Assembly: GCA_903842345.1 (NCBI GenBank)
Contig: CAIMLR010000030.1
Span: forward strand, 62,001 to 126,000
DNA: 64,000 nucleotides
Direction of reading: 5' to 3'
DNA from: an uncultured Myxococcales bacterium
GTDB lineage: Bacteria > Myxococcota_A > UBA9042
Position 1 is the first letter of the stretch; every line of letters starts with the position of its first letter. The translations under genes were made by a program, and so were the position numbers. The notes below the pieces were generated by a model. The model saw only the letters and a program-made list of their open reading frames with translations. It was not told the origin of the DNA and did no database searches. Below are positions 59,817 to 64,000 of this stretch, one piece after another.

Positions 59817-62627
59817 CTACCAACATTCCGGGCTGTGCGCCTGGCCGTGACACGTGCCGTTGCACTGCACGCTGGTCGAGCAGCCGCCGGTCTTGGGGCG
59901 CGTCGCGCTGATGCTGCCGGTGTACGGCGCGCCGCTGATGTTCGCGGTGACGTCGCGCAGGCCGTTGACGTGGCTGGCTGATGTCGCGCCCGGATGGCAC
60001 GTCGTGCAGGCCACGTTGTTCTCGCTGCTCAAATGGTCCGCGTGGTGGCCGGTCGAGGGCATCGCGTCATGGCAGTTGCCGCAACTGCCGGCGTTCCACG
60101 TGCCGCCAGCCCAGCGCGGTGTGACGTTGGGCGCGCCGCCGCGTCCGTCGGAATGGCATGCGCCGTTGCACGTCCCGCGGGCGCTCGGGGGCGCGCCGGT
60201 GACGGCGTTCACGTCCCAGGTCATCGCGCCGGTGCTGTTGACGTCCGTGGGCGCAGGCGGGAACGTCACATCGCCATGATGCCCCGCCGTCGTCAGATCC
60301 GCGCTCGGCGTGTATTGCTGGGTGTGCCCCAGATCGCCCGCCGGCGGCACGATGTGGCATTGCGTACAGGCGAACGCGATGTGGGTGGCGCTGGCGCTCA
60401 AGTGCGCAAGGTGGCGGCCGACCGCGAGCGCCTGGCTCGTTGTCTCAGCGGCCACGCCCGCGGGCGGGTTGTTCTGCGCAGCGCTGCCGTGGCAGAAATT
60501 GCACGCGTGCCAGTCGCCGCCGGTGCCACCCGCCGGGTTGGCGCCATGGCAGTTGATGGTGCTGTTGTTGCAGGAAACGCCGACCGTACCGCCGGCAAAG
60601 TCCGCACCGTGGCATTCCGTGCAGTCCGTGCCCTTGTCGTCCTTGCCGTGGTTGGCGAGGAAGTAGCCAAATCCGTGGTGATTCGGATTGGCCTGGCCAG
60701 TGCCGGGCGTGACTTTCGGCGAGACCCAACCGCTCAAGCCATGGTAGCTGCTGGACTCAACGATGCCATCGACATGAAGCGCCGGATTGGCCCACGTCGC
60801 GACACCGCCCGTCATCTTGGCCACAACCGCGCCGTGGCAGAGCGCGCAGTTGGCGTTCTGCGGGTGGGCGCCCGCGGGCGGCGTCATGTGGCAGCTCGCG
60901 CCGCAAGCGTTGAACGTCCCGTCGACCTGGGTCCAGACCGGCTTGATCTTGGCCGTCGTGCCATTGGCGAGCGTACCGCCGTGGCAGTAGGCGCCGCTGC
61001 AGGTCGCGGATCCGGCGTCGAACTGGGGTGCCGCGCCCATCGCCGTCGCGACCGTGCTCCACGCAAAGTCAATCACGCCGTTGGAATGCGTTGCCGAGAC
61101 CGGCACGGCGTGGCAATCCGTGCAGGCGACCTGCCGGTGCCAGTTGCTGAGCGCAAGGTGCTGGGCGTGCGCGCCGACGGCCAAATCCGTCGTACTCGTC
61201 TCGCCTTTTGTCCCCTTGGGCGGCGCGGGATTGTTGCTCGCGGCATCCCCGTGGCACGCCGTACAGGTCAGGTTCTTCACGTCGACCTGACCGTTGATGT
61301 GCAGCGCGGCGTTCGCCCAAGTCGCCTTCTGGGTGGCGGGGTCAAAGCCCGCGATCACCGCGTCATGGCACAGCGCGCAGTTGTTGTTCTGCGGGTGCTT
61401 GCCCGCCGGCGGCGTCATGTGACACGCCGCGCCGCAGGAATTGAACGTGCCATCGACCTGCGTCCAGACCGGCTTGACCTTCGCGCCCGGCGAATCCGGC
61501 AGCGCACCGCCATGGCAATACGCATCACTGCAAGTCGCGGTCGTCGCCGAGAATTGCGGCACGCTCGCCATCGCCGTCGCGACCGCGCTCCAGGCAAAAT
61601 CAACAACGCCGTTCGCGTGCGTCGGGATCGTCGGCACGGCATGGCAGTCTGTGCACGCCACCTGACGGTGCCAAGTGCTCGTTGCCAGATGCTGGGCGTG
61701 CGCGCCGACCGCCAAATCGGTCGTCTTCGTCTCGCCCTTGGTGCCCAGCGGCGGCGCGGGATTGTTCGACGCGGCATCGCCATGGCAGCTCGTGCACGCC
61801 ATCGACTTCACTTCAATCTGGCCGTTCACGTGCAGCGCCGCGTCCTTCCACGTGGCCTTCTGCGTCGCGGCGTCAAAGCTCGCGATCACCGCGTCGTGGC
61901 ACTCGGCGCAGTTGCTGTTTTGTGGATGCGGGCCACCCGGCGGCGTCATGTGGCAGCTCGCACCACAGGAATTGAAGGTGCCGTCGACCTGCGTCCACAC
62001 CGGCTTGGTCTTCACCGTCGCCGCGTCAATCAGCTTGCCACCGTGACAGTACGCGCCGCTACACGTCGCCGACCCTTCGTCAAACGCCGGAGCGCTCGCC
62101 ATCGCCGTTGCCACGCCGCTCCAGGCAAAATCGATGACGCCGTTCTTGTGCTTGGGCTGGGTCGGCACCTTGTGGCAGTCCTCGCACTGCACGGTCCGAT
62201 GCCACGTGCTGTCCGCCAAGTGCTGCTGGTGCGCGCCGACCGCGAGCTGGGACGTCGCAATTTCGCCACCCGTGCCGATCGGCGGCGCCGGATTGCCGTT
62301 CTCAAGCGTGCCATGGCAGCTGTAGCAGCCGCCCATCGGCTCAAAACCGCCATCCACGTCTGCCCCGGCATCCGCGCTGTCGGCCGCCACGTCAGCGGTA
62401 TCGGGCGTGGCGTCGGCTGCATCCTGGACGTCCGCCGCCGCGTCGCCATCGGTCCCGTCCAGCGGCGGCAATTCCGCGTCCGCAACGGCATCGAGTTCGT
62501 TGCCCGGACCTGCGGTCGTCTTGTCGCTGCACGCCGCGCACGGCAGGAGCAGCGCCGATGCCGCGGCCATGCGGAGCAACAGCCAAGTCAGTGAAACCGA
62601 ACGATTGGAATGGAAAACGGTTGTCAC
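59817..62627 (-). CDS. Multihaem c-type cytochrome lipoprotein with up to 23 haem motifs
   Basis: I chose the GTG at 62627 because GAGGGTG precedes it; a GTG at 62693 or ATG at 62687 would add a tail before the signal. The 936-residue protein has a lipobox (LPCAAC, Cys34), an 80-residue Asp/Ala tether and a Cys/His-rich body. I count 14 CXXCH, 5 CX3CH, 3 CX4CH and 1 CX6CH motifs. The alternation CX4CH ... CXXCH is the Geobacter CxxxxCH/CXXCH pattern (PF09698/TIGR01904). Three tandem 177-residue units (60735-62327) carry five motifs each; eight more follow. Such proteins conduct electrons across or outside the outer membrane. No porin-cytochrome partner is adjacent. How many haems are attached is not known. 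Confidence 0.88.
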   Translation of the reverse strand: MTTVFHSNRSVSLTWLLLRMAAASALLLPCAACSDKTTAGPGNELDAVADAELPPLDGTDGDAAADVQDAADATPDTADVAADSADAGADVDGGFEPMGGCYSCHGTLENGNPAPPIGTGGEIATSQLAVGAHQQHLADSTWHRTVQCEDCHKVPTQPKHKNGVIDFAWSGVATAMASAPAFDEGSATCSGAYCHGGKLIDAATVKTKPVWTQVDGTFNSCGASCHMTPPGGPHPQNSNCAECHDAVIASFDAATQKATWKDAALHVNGQIEVKSMACTSCHGDAASNNPAPPLGTKGETKTTDLAVGAHAQHLATSTWHRQVACTDCHAVPTIPTHANGVVDFAWSAVATAMASVPQFSATTATCSDAYCHGGALPDSPGAKVKPVWTQVDGTFNSCGAACHMTPPAGKHPQNNNCALCHDAVIAGFDPATQKATWANAALHINGQVDVKNLTCTACHGDAASNNPAPPKGTKGETSTTDLAVGAHAQHLALSNWHRQVACTDCHAVPVSATHSNGVIDFAWSTVATAMGAAPQFDAGSATCSGAYCHGGTLANGTTAKIKPVWTQVDGTFNACGASCHMTPPAGAHPQNANCALCHGAVVAKMTGGVATWANPALHVDGIVESSSYHGLSGWVSPKVTPGTGQANPNHHGFGYFLANHGKDDKGTDCTECHGADFAGGTVGVSCNNSTINCHGANPAGGTGGDWHACNFCHGSAAQNNPPAGVAAETTSQALAVGRHLAHLSASATHIAFACTQCHIVPPAGDLGHTQQYTPSADLTTAGHHGDVTFPPAPTDVNSTGAMTWDVNAVTGAPPSARGTCNGACHSDGRGGAPNVTPRWAGGTWNAGSCGNCHDAMPSTGHHADHLSSENNVACTTCHPGATSASHVNGLRDVTANISGAPYTGSISATRPKTGGCSTSVQCNGTCHGQAHSPECW
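60735..62327 (-). repeat. Three 531-bp tandem repeats in the multihaem cytochrome gene
   Basis: The first cysteine codons of the three units lie at 62327, 61796 and 61265, exactly 531 bp apart (177 codons). Units 1-3 share long identical protein stretches such as KPVWTQVDGTFN and LAVGAHAQHLA. Unit 3 departs after about residue 150 of the unit. The exact spacing and high similarity point to recent or recombination-maintained duplication. Confidence 0.85.
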
Positions 62628-62781
62628 GACACCCTCACAGCACAAGGAAAGACCGGCAAAGTCGCACTCTGCCAACGGAAAAAACATAGCCACTTGACAT
62701 CCGCCATGCCATTCATCGCGCGCCTTGCCGCATCAACATTCACAGTTCTTCACAAATCCCGTGCGGACGTGATTTGACATC

Positions 62782-62821
62782 CTCCGCGCGATGGTCCGAG
62801 ATCCCGCCGTCCATCGCGGAG
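62782..62821 (+). promoter_or_regulatory. Hairpin covering the ribosome binding site of the last gene
   Basis: An 11-bp stem with a two-base bulge pairs 62782-62794 with 62811-62821. The right arm ends in CGGAG, the ribosome binding site of the gene starting at 62828. If the left arm is transcribed, translation start would be masked. A perfect TTGACA (62774-62779) just upstream has no good -10 box. Confidence 0.45.
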
Positions 62822-62827
62822 TCCAAC

Positions 62828-64000
62828 ATGCGTCGTTTCCTGCCCCTTTGCCTTTGCCTGAGCGCCGCATGCGGCACCAAGTCGACGACCGCCGACAGCG
62901 CTGACGTCGCGGGCGACGCGGATCACGCGATTTTGGCCGCTGATCCGGACTGCAACCCGATCATCGGCAACGACTGCTGGAGCGGCTGGCCGTCCAGTTT
63001 TTGGCTCAAAGACGACGCGACGACGGCGACGCACTTCCGCATCGACCTGCCGCCCGCCAAGATGCCCGCCAATTCCGATGGCAAGACCGTCGCGGCGCTG
63101 GAATGGAATCGGCGGGACGGCTTCTCGCCGAATTCGCCCATCGTGATTCTGCTGCCCACGCCGCCGGACCCCAAGCGGCTGCCCGATGAGACGCGGCCCG
63201 CGCTGGCGCTGACGCCGGACCTGCCCATCGTCCTGCTGGACGCCGCGACAGGCGCATTTCTTCCGTACATGGCGGAGCTCGATTCAAACGCCGACGGGCC
63301 CGCGCGCCAGGCGCTGCTCATCCGCCTGTGGACGCCCGTGCAGGAGAACACGCGCGTGATCGTCGCGCTGACGGACCGGCTGCTGGATGCCAAGGGCCAG
63401 CCGTACGCGCCGACGCCGACGTTCCAGCGCCTGCTGGCGGGCAAGGACACAGGCTATCCGCGGATTGACGGGCACCTCGCCGATTGGGCGGCGGACCTGA
63501 CGGCGCTGGAGAAAGCGGGGCTGGACCGCACGCACGTCTTTGCCGCGTGGCACTACGGGACGGCGTCGGAACAGTGGACCCACGGTCCGGCGCTGGCCAT
63601 GCGCGATGCACTGGTGGCGGCGGTGGGCGACAAAGGCCTGAGCTACCACATTGACATGGTCGAGGCGTCCACTGAGACCGCCGCGCTGCTGCCGAACCTG
63701 CCGTCGCCGACGGTGGACAACCGCATCGTCATCAAGCCGATGCATCCGGACGTGGCCCTGCGCGTGCGCGGCACTTTTGAGGCGCCGCTGTTCCTGACCG
63801 GCACGGGCGAGGATGCGACGCTGAACTGGAAGGACGGTGGGCCGGCGCTTGCCCAGAACGGGACCGTCCAGCGCCCGTTCGTGATGTTGGTGCCGCCCAA
63901 CGTGATCGCGAGCCAGAAGCCGGCGCGGCTGATGCTGTACGGCCACGGCTTTCTCCGCGGCGCGTGCGTGGAGGGCTGCATTGACCCAGGGGCGGCGGAA
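62828..64000 (+). CDS. Lipoprotein with alpha/beta-hydrolase-like sequence, C-terminus beyond the window
   Basis: The ATG at 62828 has CGGAG six bases upstream. The visible 391 residues have a lipobox (LSAAC, Cys15) and a short Asp/Ala tether. The body has long beta-strands in sequence (PIVILLPTPPDP, ALLIRLWTPVQENTRVIVAL). The last stretch ARLMLYGHGFLRGACVEGC resembles the first strand and oxyanion loop of esterases or lipases that follow a beta-rich N-terminal domain. The nucleophile and later catalytic residues are outside the window, so the assignment is tentative. It is divergent from the multihaem cytochrome gene. Confidence 0.7.
   Translation, partial: MRRFLPLCLCLSAACGTKSTTADSADVAGDADHAILAADPDCNPIIGNDCWSGWPSSFWLKDDATTATHFRIDLPPAKMPANSDGKTVAALEWNRRDGFSPNSPIVILLPTPPDPKRLPDETRPALALTPDLPIVLLDAATGAFLPYMAELDSNADGPARQALLIRLWTPVQENTRVIVALTDRLLDAKGQPYAPTPTFQRLLAGKDTGYPRIDGHLADWAADLTALEKAGLDRTHVFAAWHYGTASEQWTHGPALAMRDALVAAVGDKGLSYHIDMVEASTETAALLPNLPSPTVDNRIVIKPMHPDVALRVRGTFEAPLFLTGTGEDATLNWKDGGPALAQNGTVQRPFVMLVPPNVIASQKPARLMLYGHGFLRGACVEGCIDPGAAE

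Noticed and set aside
59994-62594. An 866-residue plus-strand frame opposite the multihaem cytochrome gene
   Set aside because: Arg/Val-rich shadow of the His/Cys repeats; the minus strand carries signal peptide and haem motifs.

Overview
The window is about 65% GC, densely coded, and reads like a chromosome segment of a Myxococcota (deltaproteobacterial) bacterium. The pointers are two MopE-type Cys-rich lipoproteins with the 'CNGIDDDCNG' motif, OmpA-like proteins with thrombospondin type-3 repeats, a Ser/Thr kinase with a TonB/AgmX-like C-terminus, an FHA protein and a large number of lipoproteins. I count about 46 genes, 17 of them with a lipobox. I see no insertion sequence, phage, CRISPR array, tRNA or rRNA. 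The order within Myxococcota cannot be fixed from this sequence.

Layout. 1-1172: 3' part missing of a MopE-type lipoprotein (minus). 1444-11294: a plus-strand run with a PLP enzyme fused in frame to a Tat-targeted gluconate-dehydrogenase-subunit-3 module, a GMC oxidoreductase, an exported beta-rich protein, a methyltransferase, two OmpA/TSP3 paralogues and a MepA-like endopeptidase. 11280-12263: amidohydrolase (minus). 12296-19218: M13 peptidase, a GH57-like lipoprotein, a small lipoprotein and a long acyl-CoA dehydrogenase. 19684-23535: a 1283-residue MopE-type lipoprotein with 11 repeats. 23688-27836: Sel1-repeat lipoprotein, MBL hydrolase, FHA protein, FadL-type porin. 29249-32641 read leftwards, with the minus-strand gnd ending at 27840: an oxidative pentose phosphate operon (unknown gene, zwf, pgl, gnd). 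32786-33211: a very acidic small protein. 33515-43369: a complete caa3 cytochrome c oxidase cluster (ctaB, coxB, coxA, coxC, a coxD-cytochrome c fusion, ctaG, a YtkA-like lipoprotein, a di-heme peroxidase, Sco, Surf1). 43376-49615: GT39 glycosyltransferase and two Ser/Thr kinases flanking a Tat lipoprotein. 49914-58979: MORN-like repeat lipoprotein, an unknown acidic/basic protein, a GH1 lipoprotein, a CHAD protein, an M19 dipeptidase and a three-module lipoprotein. 59049-64000: fatty acid hydroxylase, a lipoprotein with up to 23 haem motifs, and the start of another lipoprotein.

How the genes work together. The caa3 cluster supplies haem O synthesis, copper delivery (Sco, CtaG) and the oxidase core. 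Its subunit IV carries an extra cytochrome c domain, so the complex would have two tethered cytochromes. The pentose phosphate operon makes NADPH from glucose 6-phosphate in one transcription unit. Much of the remainder is cell envelope: eight lipoproteins share an Asp/Ala/Thr-rich stretch right after the lipid cysteine, which looks like a common tether or sorting signal.

Most unusual points: (1) the PLP ORF with an internal Tat signal and a plausible internal start just before the GMC gene; (2) the CoxD-cytochrome c fusion and His-rich cytoplasmic tails in the caa3 cluster; (3) exact 531-bp tandem repeats in the multihaem lipoprotein; (4) a three-fold 'CPxGW' module lipoprotein; (5) a dipeptidase with the metal-bridging Glu changed to Gln; (6) several strong hairpins between genes, one of which covers a ribosome binding site.
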